Source: Lumnitzera littorea | Taxonomy: Eukaryota; Streptophyta; Magnoliopsida; Myrtales; Combretaceae | Assembly (NCBI GenBank): GCA_024138015.1 | Contig: JAMXBB010000009.1 | Location: 95,898,098 to 95,962,097 of the forward strand | Direction of reading: 5' to 3' | DNA: 64,000 bases | The notes under the pieces: generated by a model | Told to the model about the DNA's origin: nothing | The model's database searches: none | Seen by the model: the letters and a program-made list of their open reading frames with translations, nothing else | In this document: piece after piece, positions 12,811 to 24,075 of the stretch | Layout: the number at the start of each line of letters is the position of its first letter | How positions within the stretch are numbered: position 1 is the first letter of the stretch | Program-made: the position numbers and the translations under genes

Positions 12811-14160
12811 ACAAACAAACAAAGAATTGCATAGACTACTTTTAGAAACTTTTGTAATTGCTCGAATACTATAACTTTTCAAAATTATGCACTTTACCCT
12901 CTCAAAATTAGTAGGGTCCACACTTTTTGCTCACTTGAATTGCAACCTGTCCAAAGAGATGATATGTCAATGCCTCATCATATAATTAGAAAAAAAAAAC
13001 AAAATAAGAAACAAAATCATGGAAACGAATAAAAGAAAAAGTAAATAAATAAAATATAAAGGCAAATTAGAAAGAGGGAAAGGTAAAATAAATTAAAAAA
13101 AAAATGTAAAGAAGCCAACATTCCACCTTCACCCATAGATTGATTGAAACAACGTAGGAGATGGCTTAAAGCTCTTGAAAGATGTTAACTTTGGACATGA
13201 ATGGTGATACTATTAACCAAGCAAGATTCATTGTGACTCAAATGCATGATATAATCCTCGGTTGCATCATCTGGCAATGGCCCCAATCCATCATCATTGT
13301 TCTTGTGTGATTCTTTCATTTTTACCCCCTCTTATCTAAAGCCTTTGCCATCCTACAAGTCTATCAAGACTCAAGAGTCACCAGCGTCCAATCTCTTGCC
13401 CCAAACAAGCCTTCTAAGCTCTTTAGCTATAATCATAGCCTATCGGTCAACTTCCAACTTGGTTCAGATCAATTGACTTTGGTACCAGTTGTAGCACCTT
13501 AGCATAATGGCAATTAATAACTAAGCCAATATGAGATTTATGAGCATTTTTTTTTTATTCATCTAGGTTAGAAAGTTCTTAAGTAATCTTAATTTAATGT
13601 TTCCCTTAAGCTAGTAAACTAAAATCACTTTTCTCCCTTCGATCTATGTGCAACTCAAAATTTCTTGATTCATTTGGTTATGACACAAATCAATTATAGT
13701 TTGGTGTAATACTTCTCTACGGTAGTAAAACCTGACATGAGTTTTATTTTAAGGATTTATGATCATGTCTAGAATAGTAAAGCTTCTTCTAATTGAACAA
13801 ACTTTCTTCAAACACTTTCTTATTCATCAAAATTTCTCCTAATTGACTATAGCTTCTCCAAGCTTTCTCTTAATCAACCAACGACCTCAAACATTCGATT
13901 GTCCGCCTCATACTTTCCTATTTTATGTCTGCTTGGGAATAGTTGGCCTTTATTGATATTTTTGCTTGCAAAAAGTCATCTTAAGGTTCTTCATTGCATC
14001 TGAATTCTAGATCACAAAATTTCTAGGAAAGACTACAAATTCTTGCTAGACGGAATGCTTTGTGATGTCTTTTTATAACCGAATCCACCACTCCTCTTAA
14101 CTGCTGATTTTGTTCCCTAAAATGGAGTTTTCTTATCATCTTCTATCCTCACTACTCCTT
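12811..14160. other. Unassigned DNA, possible retroelement debris
   Basis: No gene could be defined. A word like GACTTTGGTACCAGTTGTAG near 13478 weakly resembles the reverse of an LTR-retrotransposon primer-binding region, and the 400 bases before it have a more protein-like composition on the minus strand. Neither is strong enough for a call. Confidence 0.3.
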
Positions 14161-14377
14161 TTATATTTTTAGTGATTGCTTGATTTCATCGTTTTCATTC
14201 ATTTTTTTCAAGGGCTTAAGCCTCACAATTTGTAAATTACTCAAGTTCGAAGTCGGAAATGAATTGAGTAATTTCTTAACCATTGTAAAAACCGCCTTAA
14301 TAATTGAGAAATATTTTCTTTTATTACTATCACTAGCTGCCACTAAAATTTCAAAATATCCAACGTCACCTATCTAG
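14161..14377 (-). pseudogene. Possible ankyrin-repeat protein fragment
   Basis: A minus-strand frame of about 70 codons reads through residues such as EILVAASD, then FTMVKKLLNSFPT. The pattern of a small AA-rich turn followed by M/V-V-K-K/I-L and a proline resembles the ankyrin motif of plant ankyrin/PGG membrane proteins, interrupted by an insert of about 15 residues. It stops after about 60 further codons with no membrane segments or PGG domain, so it is at best a relic. The block upstream of it on its own strand is R2 copy B. The frame could equally be a chance open frame. Confidence 0.25.
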
Positions 14378-14870
14378 TATACTGGTCACATGAATGAACC
14401 ATATATTGTACTTCAAATGGTGTGTGATCATAGTTTGTCTATATCTAGCACACCTTATTTGACCAACGATTATAATCAATTTTCGGATCAAATTTTTTAC
14501 GAGGTGTTTGTTGAAGAAAATGACTTTTCCAGTAAAAGCGCTAAGAAAAAGCTGTTAAACTGTTAGTTCTATTGCGATCAACTTATCATTATCATCATGA
14601 TTTACATAAATGCAGTAAATTAATAGATTATTTATCGAGGAACCTCGACAGGGTGATAATGAAAGAAGAAGGAAGCGTCTAAATTGGCTTTATGCAAGAC
14701 TCGTATAGATCCTTTCTTTTGCATGTATAGATAATACAAGGCCTCGTGAGATTCCATGGAAAATTATGACAACCATTTATGTACTCATCTGGAATAGGAT
14801 GTTCCAATTACCTACTGTTGTCTTATGTTTGGAATCATCATCCGACTTCATCTCATATAGTTTATAGCTT
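14375..14870. repeat. Duplicated block R2, copy B
   Basis: This copy aligns with 4740-5470 through the shared words listed there and lacks the AT-rich insert, so it shows the pre-insertion state. Homology stops sharply near 14375, just where the ankyrin-like frame begins. Confidence 0.6.
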
Positions 14871-15334
14871 TAATAGTTTGGCCAATCGAACATTTTTGTC
14901 ATGAATAATTTCAATTTAGATCCATAATCATAGATGTGGTATATAGTTATTATTTCTCATCCTTGTTTGTAGGTTTAGAGTTTTGTTCAAGACCCACCAA
15001 GTTGTCGACTAAATTTGGGTCGAATGATAACACATAAACCTGAACTTGTGCTCTCCACTTTGGTATGATATTAGATTTGGGGATGAAATTGTCGCCCAAT
15101 ACTGAAATGTCGTTCTATAAACAACTTGATATAGACATGTAACGTTTTGTTTAATACAATGGAATTAAGGCTCTCCCTATTATGGAACAAGTAAACCTTA
15201 TTTAGTTTGCAAAAGGTTATATTATAAGTAATATATATTTCACATAATTTGGTATAGATAAAAAAACTTATATTCATTCCCTTCATAAGAACGTAACTTT
15301 TGTATAAAAAATATCTCTAATAATTACAATACCA
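14871..15334. other. Unassigned intergenic DNA
   Basis: No gene or element was recognised. A 71-codon minus-strand frame (15071-15286) is AT-driven and resembles nothing I know. Confidence 0.45.
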
Positions 15335-15690
15335 AGGAAAGTTATTAATCTTTTCCCGACCTTATTCCATTCTAATAAATCAAGCGCTCGGGAATAAGCT
15401 TCAGATAATAGCGAAGGAAATCATCTGCATTAGATATGAAATAAGCACCATTACCCAGGCTTGCCATTTCTCTCTGTCATTCCCATGTTGCATAATACGA
15501 CGTCGGTATGGTTATGGTATGGGATCCAAGTCCGATGCCTTCAGATGAAAACCCCTTGGCAGGAAACAAGTAAGAAGACAAATATAATTCTTAAAACCCA
15601 ATTGTATAACTTCAATCTTCAGGAAAGCCCATTTTCGACCCAATTGCAGAAAATTGGATCTCAGATACCTTAGCTTCCCCAAAAGAAATC
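15335..15690 (-). pseudogene. Gene relic R3, copy A (unknown)
   Basis: The segment 15335-15580 aligns with 17715-17850: shared landmarks are a CTTTTCC/GACCTTATT start, GAAAATCATC-like and an identical GGGATCCAAGTCCGATGCCT. Copy A holds about 85 bases missing from copy B. On the minus strand, copy A contains a short frame with ISNADDFLRYYLKLIPERL and copy B has NEDDFLGHYVESIPRHH at the matching place, so the conserved part was probably coding. I do not recognise the protein. No full-length gene is present. Confidence 0.35.
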
Positions 15691-16139
15691 ACTCTTTGTT
15701 TCTTAATCAAACTCCAAAGCAGCCGACTTATCAACATGGAAGCAGTAAACAATTAAAACAATAAAAAAAAAAAGAAAGAAACTTTTAAAAATCAGTTACA
15801 TAAACGATTAATAAAAAAATAGAAAGCAAAAATGACCATTTAAACCATTAACTAAGATATGTGGGCTAACTCTGCAGGAAAAAAATTAAGATAATGAAGT
15901 GTGGAAGCTCTTGACACCAATAGAAGAAGGAGCAAGTAGAAACTAGTGAGAGAAGTAGGACTGAAACTGGAAAAAGGAGAAATAAATATTATACAACATG
16001 GTCTGCGATTGGATCTTTATGAATTTTATTTGTATAAAAACCCATTACCAGAATATGAATTCATAAAACTCCAACCGCGTAATTTTATTACTTTTTGGCC
16101 AACTACATTATAATTTGAGGAGGTGAAATTTTTATTCAC

Positions 16140-16402
16140 CCACAATCTTGTACAGCAATTTGCAAGAACCCGTCGTCGAGCAGGGATGAAAGTTCCATCG
16201 ACTAGTCTTTAGAACGTTTCACTATTGTGATTAGAAATGCTGGATTTATTAAACCGAAATAAGATCTCAGATTGACATCTTGATAGGCTAATCTACCAAA
16301 ATAACAAATAGGAGTCACTGGTGACTTAGCCATGGAAGCATCTCGCTTTGAGAATCTAGCTTCGCTAATGACAGGAGAGCAATCTTCTCTTATGGCCTTC
16401 AC
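16140..16402 (-). pseudogene. rps3: Fragment resembling mitochondrial ribosomal protein S3
   Basis: A minus-strand frame of 66 codons contains YFGRLAYQDVNLRSYFG followed by a diverged G-x-I-x-P tail. This closely resembles the start of exon 2 of plant mitochondrial rps3, whose small-subunit ribosomal protein has a YYGKLVYQDVNLRSYFG-like stretch there. The similarity begins close to where the conserved group II intron ends in mitochondrial rps3, and the first-exon residues are not seen upstream. It fades after about 25 residues, and a stop follows at 16204. The rest of the protein (several hundred residues) is missing. It could be a nuclear insertion of mitochondrial DNA or a relic of a gene transferred to the nucleus. 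The 30 residues upstream (CSPVISEARFSKR) belong to neither as far as I can tell. Confidence 0.5.
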
Positions 16403-17714
16403 CTCTCAACCGACTCGAGAAAACAACAGTATTGAAACGTTGTTTCATCAACAAAGTGATAGGAATTCCCTTCAGATTTAGAAAGCACTGCCCCTTTCTC
16501 TATCCAATACGGGATACTATCAAATGACCCAAACCAAAAGGCAAACATAATTCATTATTCATATGATTATATGATTATATTAAATATTTTATTTTCCAAA
16601 TCTAAGGTCATGGGTTTGATTTCCATCGGAGCCATTTTACATTTTCAAGTTGCAATTCTTGTATATCTCTTAATAAATACTTTTCATTCTCTTTTACCTT
16701 TTTTTTTTTAGAATAAATAATAACATTATATTTCTCTTATAGAAGAATACTAATTAATTATATAAATTCTCATTGGATGTTAATAATCTTGTTATAACAA
16801 TACCATAATTAATAATTATATAGTCAATGCTACAAAATTTTTAGTCTTATTACATAAAATATTCGTAAATAGTAATAGTGATATTATTTAATATACTATT
16901 AATTTCTTTTTAGAATTGATATTATTAATATGTATAATTAACAACTGATTCTTCAAAAACTTACATTGAAAATGAAACTTTTTCTCATAAAATTACTAAT
17001 TAAACAATCTTGCAAAGTAATCATTTAAAACTTATATAATACTAATCTTTATGTTTTTATTATTCTATTTAATCTACTTGTAAGTTTTTAAATATAATTT
17101 TTTGTTATATAGTTTTATGGATAATAAAATTTACATAAGTTTATAAATTTCATTTTCCAAACGATTGATAAATTTCAATCAATATATATACCCCATGAAA
17201 AAGTAAAAAGTTTATTCCTTTCATATTTTTCAAAGTACATTGAAACTTGTAATTATTTCATTATTGAGTTTAAAATTTCCTCTTATTGAATATTAGGAAA
17301 TGTTAGTGGCATATTTTTTGACTAAATTGTTATATATGCACTATAATTATAATAATAAACAATTGTTTTAATAAAAATTATAATTTTATCTAAAATAAAA
17401 TAGGTCCGACTCCCCCAATGATATGGTTATATATCCATCCCTACTTATGCCGTATCCCAATGTTATTTTGAAGGAAAATCTATGGAGCCGAACTTCTATT
17501 GTTTCCATAGATAATGATGTGGAGTATGTTGTTTTAGCAAACTAAGTGTTCTCGGAGGACGTATAATTGATTGTTAATCTTTTCAAGCCTTTTTTTTTTT
17601 TTAATTTTATGTATTATTTTTATTATATTATTCAATTAGTATACTTTATAATAATATTTTTATTATATTATTTAATTAATACATTTTATAATAATAATAA
17701 TAATAATAAAGAAT
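16403..17714. other. AT-rich intergenic DNA
   Basis: No gene was recognised. Near 16605-16630 the words GGTCATGGGTTTGATTTCC resemble an RNA polymerase III B box as found in tRNA-derived SINEs, but no A box precedes it. A poly-T run and a TAA microsatellite lie at about 17588-17602 and 17690-17708. Confidence 0.5.
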
Positions 17715-17960
17715 TATTATTCTTTTCCAACCTTATTTCATTTACGTAAACCAACGGAATGATGCCGAGGAATTGACTCCACATAATGGCCAAGAAAATC
17801 ATCCTCATTAGTATGTGTATGGGATCCAAGTCCGATGCCTTTGGATGGAAGTAGACACGTTATGGGGGAAGGACAATCCTGGGTTTTGTTAGCGTTATTG
17901 AAGTTTCTTGTCATAAGGTCGCCACGATTTCTGTTACGGCTGATTTACTGTGAGGTGGCA
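17715..17960 (-). pseudogene. Gene relic R3, copy B (unknown)
   Basis: This is the second copy of the R3 block, 2.4 kb from copy A in the same orientation. The shared part ends near 17850 after GGGATCCAAGTCCGATGCCT. Beyond it, on the minus strand upstream side, 17855-17960 reads as a protein-like frame (AVTEIVATL then TSITLTKPR) broken by stops. No family is recognised. Confidence 0.3.
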
Positions 17961-18699
17961 GGGAGGGAATATATGATAATTATTTCTTTTCTAATTTTTA
18001 TTATCTTTCTTATTTAAAAAAATTGGTAAGAATTTTTAATTCTAAAGGATTTTTAATTAGTTGCTACTTAAACAAAAAAAAAAAAAAAAAAGGTAGAACC
18101 TTTTATTCTCTCGGTATATGAAATAGAAAGTTTAAATAGTGTGATAATTGTATCTTCATTCATATTACAATTAAATAACTTTTGATTATTTTCCAAAGTG
18201 ACAAAATATAGACAAAATGATATTTTTAGTTATATTTTTAACTTAATTGCAATTAATGAAGTAAAGTAAAATGTAATATCTAGATTCATGTTTGTTGTCT
18301 CTAAAGCACCATCTCAATAGTATCCCTACCAATTACAATCAAATACATAAACACACAACGCAAATTCCAACACTTACTATTTCCATGATATATATGTTTG
18401 ATTATGATTAGTTGAGACACCATTGGAAAAGGGTTTTTGGAGATATCAAATACCAATTCGTAATATTTATTCCCTACAATAAAAATTTACACGAAATAAA
18501 TATTGAAATAAAAATTTCTAATATATTTTTGGCAATAATTGTTCTCAAGGTATAACTTTTTTATTTCTTTTCTATTTTATTTCAAAATGTAAATAATTTA
18601 GGATTGGCCATGGGTCTTGGTCTTACAAACACCAATTAGTTAGTATATAATGGAGGGAAGAAGGTTGAGGCAATATAAGCTCAAATTCTGAAATTTTTC
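17961..18699. other. AT-rich intergenic DNA
   Basis: No gene was recognised. A poly-A run of about 18 bases lies at 18075-18092. Confidence 0.5.
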
Positions 18700-21044
18700 T
18701 TCTACTAAACAAGTGATCGATATTTTGTGATGCTAATTTTTTGTTATTTGTCAAGAAACAAGTGTTAGTTTTTAGTTAATCTATGATAATTAGTTTCACA
18801 ATAGTATTATCAAATCTACTTAATTAAACAATTTAATAGAATATTATAATAAATATAGAAAATTTTAAAACTAATTTGAAAAAACAAATTCTAAGAATGC
18901 ATGATTGATCACCCAAAAGCTATGAAGTGTTAATTACCACCTAGCCTTGGGATAGTAGGTGCCATCTACCCATGCACCACTAAAGCTACAAACGAATTAA
19001 GCTGAGCTAAGTTGAATATCTAAAGGCTTAGCTCAGTTCGTTTAAGAATTATTAAGTTTAAGCTTGAGCTCAAGTCAAATTTTTTATAAAGCTTGAAATT
19101 AAGGCTTGAGCTTGACTCGTTTAGATAAATGAGTTATGTTTTAAGCAAGCTTAACTTGATTACTAATTGAACTTGAGTCAAGTCGAGCCAAGCAAGCCGA
19201 TCTTGAGTCTATTAATGACCCTAAGTATATAAAATTAAGAAATACATAAATAAATAGTGAACAAGGATTAGATATAATATTATATATTATCATATAAAAT
19301 TATATATTATATAGGTATGAGTCTTTAAATTTTAATAATATATTATATCTGTAATATATAGAAAATTCATCAACTTACTCATAAGTTTAAACAAGTTAGC
19401 TTGAGGGCCTAAGTGAGTAAGCTCGTGAATGTGAGACAGCTCGTGAGCTTAAACTCGAGCTTAACTCATTTAGGTAAATAAGCTTCATCTTAAGCTTGAG
19501 CTTCAGAGCTTAGTTTAAGCTTGGCATGTGCTTAGCTCATTTACTAGTAGAGCTCGTGTAGCTTACGAATAGCTCAGCTCATTTGCAATCCTATGCACTA
19601 TTTTTAAAATTTATTAAAAAAGGCAAAAAGGAAAGAAGCAACAGAAAAGGACCTACTAAGTTTTTTTTTTTAATTCTTTTTTATTTATTTTAAAGAGAAA
19701 TGGAGTAACATAACCTTTATAAGGTAAGGGGTGGACCTTTACCACCATGGTTAAGTCATAACTTATCAAGTTACAATAATTATGGTTGACCATCCTAAGG
19801 CTAAAGATAGTCAAGCATATATCATGACCCTAAAGAGGGCTTAGGAGAATACCCAAAATTTTCATATCATGTACGAACCATGGTATGAAAGCTATCTTGT
19901 AAGTCAAAGACTATAAGATTTTAACTAATTAGTTGGTATGACTCTAAAATTTTAATCTAAAATATAAATAGATATGGATAATTGATATTCCACAACCTAT
20001 TAGGACCGTAGAGAATTGACATTCCTTACCATATAATAAGATAGGATAATGAATTCTAGAAATTTATAACTAACTTAAAATATATAAACCTATACAAAAG
20101 AAAGTCATTTACATATAATATACCAAATCATCTATACTTTGTACCTTCTAATTGCAAATTTTCTACTTCACTCTAAGTAATTCCACTCCATATATGTTAT
20201 TATTCCAATCCCAACTATCAATCAACATACAAAGGAAAATTGTTGGGGAATAAGTAACACGAGCTTAGTAAGATATCCATTTCATTATATTGTCAAGTAG
20301 GTTATCAAGTAATTATTAATTATAATCATATGAATACATGAATAAATAATATACTAATTAATATATGTAGATGACTAGATATCACATACAACTTTGAATT
20401 TAATACCTTCCGAAGTAAGGGTTAGAAATGCAATGGCACCAATCACAACTAAGTTTCAACACTTGAGCTTTTTATCCAATTATAAAATTCCACATTTTCA
20501 TAAAAAGACAATTTTCTTTTCCAAAAAAATTCCAAAAAGAGTTTTCACTTTATAAATATCTGATGACATTTCATGTCAAAGAAAATATATTCCATTTCCA
20601 ATTTCCAATACTAACCAAAGCCCTAAGTTTGGTAGTGAGGTGGCCTTAGTAGTTTATGCCTACGCCTTAAAGCAAAGGTCTCAAGACATGACATTTAGCT
20701 AGGCGGTTGGCATTTTTTATGCTTGGTAAGCCTATAAGCTAAGGTAGGGTCACATTAAGTGCATTATATAGAAAACACTTTATGAAAAACATTTTAATTC
20801 AATTTCTAAGAATAATGACCTTTGTAAGACCCCTCTCTACCACTATGTGAGGTAATGGCCAGAATGATTAAATGTAATGTCATGCATGGTCCATTTAAAT
20901 TTAAGTTAATTTATTAAGTGATAAACCGTCCAATCACATAGTAGTAACATCACAACTAAGTATTCAGTTACTATAATTAACAGTATTTTTGCACAAGAAG
21001 CAATTAATATTCAATCACATGTGCAACTAATGGGGCATATATTA
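18700..21044. repeat. Long repeat R1, copy 2, left part
   Basis: This segment aligns with the first part of R1 copy 1 (8.06-9.95 kb): the ACCACC block near 18940, GGGGTGGACC near 19728, TAGCTAGGCGGTTGGCAT near 20697 and the segment up to 21044. It is interrupted twice. A MITE sits at 18982-19593, and the Athila-like retrotransposon begins at about 21045. The R1 alignment resumes at 35310. Confidence 0.55.
18982..19593. mobile_element. MITE-like element, copy 2
   Basis: A 612-bp element of the same family as 783-1309. It begins AAAGCTACAAACGAATTAAG and ends CTCAGCTCATTTGCAATCCTA; the ends are imperfect inverted repeats. The outer parts are rich in AGCTTGAGCTC-type words and the core is A/T. 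The flanks TGCACCACT (18973-18981) and TGCACTATT (19594-19602) form a 9-bp target duplication with two C/T differences. Removing it rejoins the R1 sequence. It has no coding capacity. Confidence 0.7.
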
Positions 21045-22385
21045 CATTGATTAGGCAACTATACCTATCAAGTAATAGTATAAAAGAGTTCTAAAGTCTA
21101 GGGTTGTCAATCTCGTAATAACTGAACACATACTCACTTATACTTAATTTCTTTAATTAAAATTATAGCTATATTGATGATAAATTAGGTAGGGTTCCAA
21201 AATAAAGACTAGTTAACAATTATCAACTATGAATGGAAGTAATAACGAAAAACTAATTAACCAAAAACGATTTTATCTAAACTTTGATCACCAAGAGATT
21301 AACATGTTATATAGGGTTTCTAATGAATTCCTTATTTATTAGAGAAATTCAATTGCTAATTTAATAGGAATCACTTCTTTATTAAATCTTAATCCTAATA
21401 ATGTTCTACCTGAATCACTTCTAAAATAGAACCCCTTATAATAACATTAAAAATAGGAATTCCACAACAATAAACAAGAAATAGATTTTGATTTCAAAAG
21501 AAGTATATAACTTACCTCTAAGCTTATAGTAAACCTCTTCAATTATGGTAGATTTATTAATGTATTGGCTATACGACATAAATACATAAAATCTATTACT
21601 TAAGTTGAGACTCTAGAAATAACAATTTAACCAAATAAAACACACGATTGAATTAATAAGAATAAGAAGATTTCATCAAAATAATAACAATTAGAATATG
21701 CTACATGTTACCTCAATGGTTACAAACCTAAATATCACTACTTCCACACTATGGACATGATAAAAATAAAACCTTCATGATGAAAACTCATTAAAACCCT
21801 AAGAAAAGACTTTTATCCAGCCTATTGTGTCTCTCTCTCCTTTGTATACGTGTTTGATATCAATTTATACTGCTTAGAAAAAATAATCTTCAAATGGCAA
21901 GTATTTTAAAATATTAGCAAGTCCTTAGGTAAGTACACAACAGTAGAGTCTGAGCGTAGACTTCTCCTTATAATAATTGTTCAATAAATTGTCTTAAATT
22001 TGATTATTAGAGGATTATGGGTGTAGAGCATTAGTGTGGTGTTAGACCATAGTCAATTCTTCAAACTTCAATTGGAAAATAATGATTTAAGCTTTATGGC
22101 CAAGGTTGGCCAAGGAACATGGCCATGAAGATTGATTGTGATCTTCCTCTTCGCTTAATCCTGAAACTAATTATCTCCGACATTGGCTATCCTCAAAGTA
22201 TTCTTCAAAATAAGTGCAAATTCCTTCAAAAATTGCCTTAATTCTCATATTCTTGTTGTATTACTTTATCTAAGTCCTAAAATCAAGAATTAATTCAAAT
22301 TGATAGCAAATTCAATGAAATTAGATTGAAATTTCTTTGAATATTCAAGGAAATAACATAATAAGAGAGTGTAAAAGTAAACTCA
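21045..22385 (-). repeat. 3' LTR of the Athila-like element
   Basis: About 1341 bp, pairing with 34048-35309. Shared landmarks include CAAGTAATAGTATA near the inner-strand end, TATTGATGATAAATT, CATGTTATATAGGGTTTCTAATG versus CATGTAGTAGCCTAGGGTTTCTAATG, TTATGGTAGAT and ATATTACCTCAATGGTTACA. On the minus strand it starts TGAGTTTACTTTTAC. The left boundary is uncertain by a few bases because its terminal dinucleotide has decayed. Confidence 0.85.
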
Positions 22386-22400
22386 TTAAATCTCCCCACT
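22386..22400 (-). other. Polypurine tract next to the 3' LTR
   Basis: On the minus strand the bases just upstream of the 3' LTR read AAGTGGGGAGATTTA. This is a purine-rich tract in the position from which plus-strand DNA synthesis starts in LTR retrotransposons. Confidence 0.65.
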
Positions 22401-24075
22401 TAGACATTTACTTATCCTTAAGCAAATCAATCAATCTTTAACAAAGATTGCAAAATCAGGACAAAATCCTTCAATCACCTTACTATTACTCAAGAATCGA
22501 AAAAAATTTTGATTTAACCCCGTTAATAGACAATGCATCCCTAAAAATTGCTAATAACTTGTACATTCTTCTCCTTATTCACTTTTCAATGCAATCCATG
22601 CATAAATACTAGAATTCAATGGCTAATTCCTTTAAATCAACGTTTAATCTTGCAATTTAACAGATTCTCTCTTGAATTAGTTCCATTTTCATTTAATTTG
22701 GAAAAAACCAATCGCAACTCTTATATATTTAGATAAGATGTACATAAATCTCTTCCAAACTTTGCTAAGCACCATAATCAAGAGTAAATACATGTTGTTT
22801 CTACTCATCCCCTGCTCGTTCCCCTTAACATATGACTTTACTGATAGCCTTTTTATTTTAATTAATTGCTGAAGATTATTAGCAACAAGAAAGTATCTCA
22901 CTCTTCTGAGGGACCAAGGCTAATCCTTATTAAATTGGCTCTTTTAAATTTCATATAAACAATGGGAAGGAACTTTACTCTTTTAAGGGACCAAGGTTAA
23001 TCCTTAACAATTTTTCTTTATTTAGCTTTCCCTTTTTTAGATGTCTAGTAGTGGGAAACAATCTTCTTCTTTTGAGGGACCAAGATCGATTTGTACTAAT
23101 CGCTTTTTATCATATTATCCTTAATTACAACTTCATCAATTTAACATAATTCAAGGGAAATTGTAAGAGATAAGTTTTATTTACTTATTTACTTAGGATT
23201 ATAAAGCTTTAAAATTCAAAAGAGATAAGCATATATCTAAGTAAACTTCAAAAGTAGCATATAACTAAGGCTTAATCACAAATTTTAATTGCTTCATGCC
23301 TTGGAATCTTGTGCTAAATAACATGTAACTTTTACTCCACAAGAATTTCATTATACAATTCTAGTAACATGTACAATACACAATAGTGACTTAGGAAAAT
23401 TTAGATACAAGCACTGTTGTCTTATTAGAATGGGATTGCAAATTCAAAGAAAAAAAAAAGGGATTAAAAATTAACAAGTTGATGACTGCATAATAGTAGT
23501 ATACCCCTCCCTACATTTAATTTAGTACATTATCCTTGATATACTTTATTCTAGATTATAGGAAAAATAAATACACATAAAAATAAACAAGTAAATACAA
23601 TGGAGAAGGAAATGTTTTAGGTAAGTAATACTCCCCTAATTAAGTTGGATTTGGTCAAATATCCATGAAAACTTTCCTTGAATGATGTCTAGTTGATGGC
23701 TAGAAATAAATCTAAACATGTAAACTCAAAAGAAGAAATAAGAGCATATGCAACAAAAGAGAGAAATTTTCTTATTATTTCTTTAATAGAATGGAATGGA
23801 AACATCTATAAAGAAAATAAAACCTTAAAATTAAGGATTGAAACTAACTAATCATTTATTCAACTTAGACATGAAAGCAAAACAAAAACAAATCAACACT
23901 TGAATATCTAAAAGAATTCTAAATCCTCATCATTGCTCTCATCATTGTTTTCGTCTTCCAATTCAATGGTTATCAGCTCATTCACTTCATTGCCCTTTGA
24001 CATTTCCTCTCGTACTTTGAATGTTACCTCTTCCTCTTCATACCCTAAATTTATTCGACTTGGCACATCAACTAA
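22401..24075 (-). other. 3' non-coding region of the Athila-like element
   Basis: AT-rich sequence without a supported protein. It contains a spaced tandem repeat at 22901-23090 (separate entry). The part at 23920-24060 reads on the minus strand as acidic and serine-rich codons (a D/E/N-rich stretch), possibly the end of a downstream ORF. Confidence 0.5.
22901..23090. repeat. Three spaced copies of a 28-30 bp unit
   Basis: The unit CTCTTYTGAGGGACCAAGGY followed by TAATCCTTA occurs at about 22901, 22978 and 23065, spaced 77 and 87 bases apart. The third copy diverges after AGGGACCAAGATC. It lies in the 3' untranslated region of the Athila-like element; short tandem arrays are common in such regions. 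Confidence 0.75.

Noticed and set aside
16595..16640. B-box-like sequence suggesting a tRNA-derived SINE or tRNA
   Set aside because: No A box at the right distance, no cloverleaf, no 3' tail or target duplication found.
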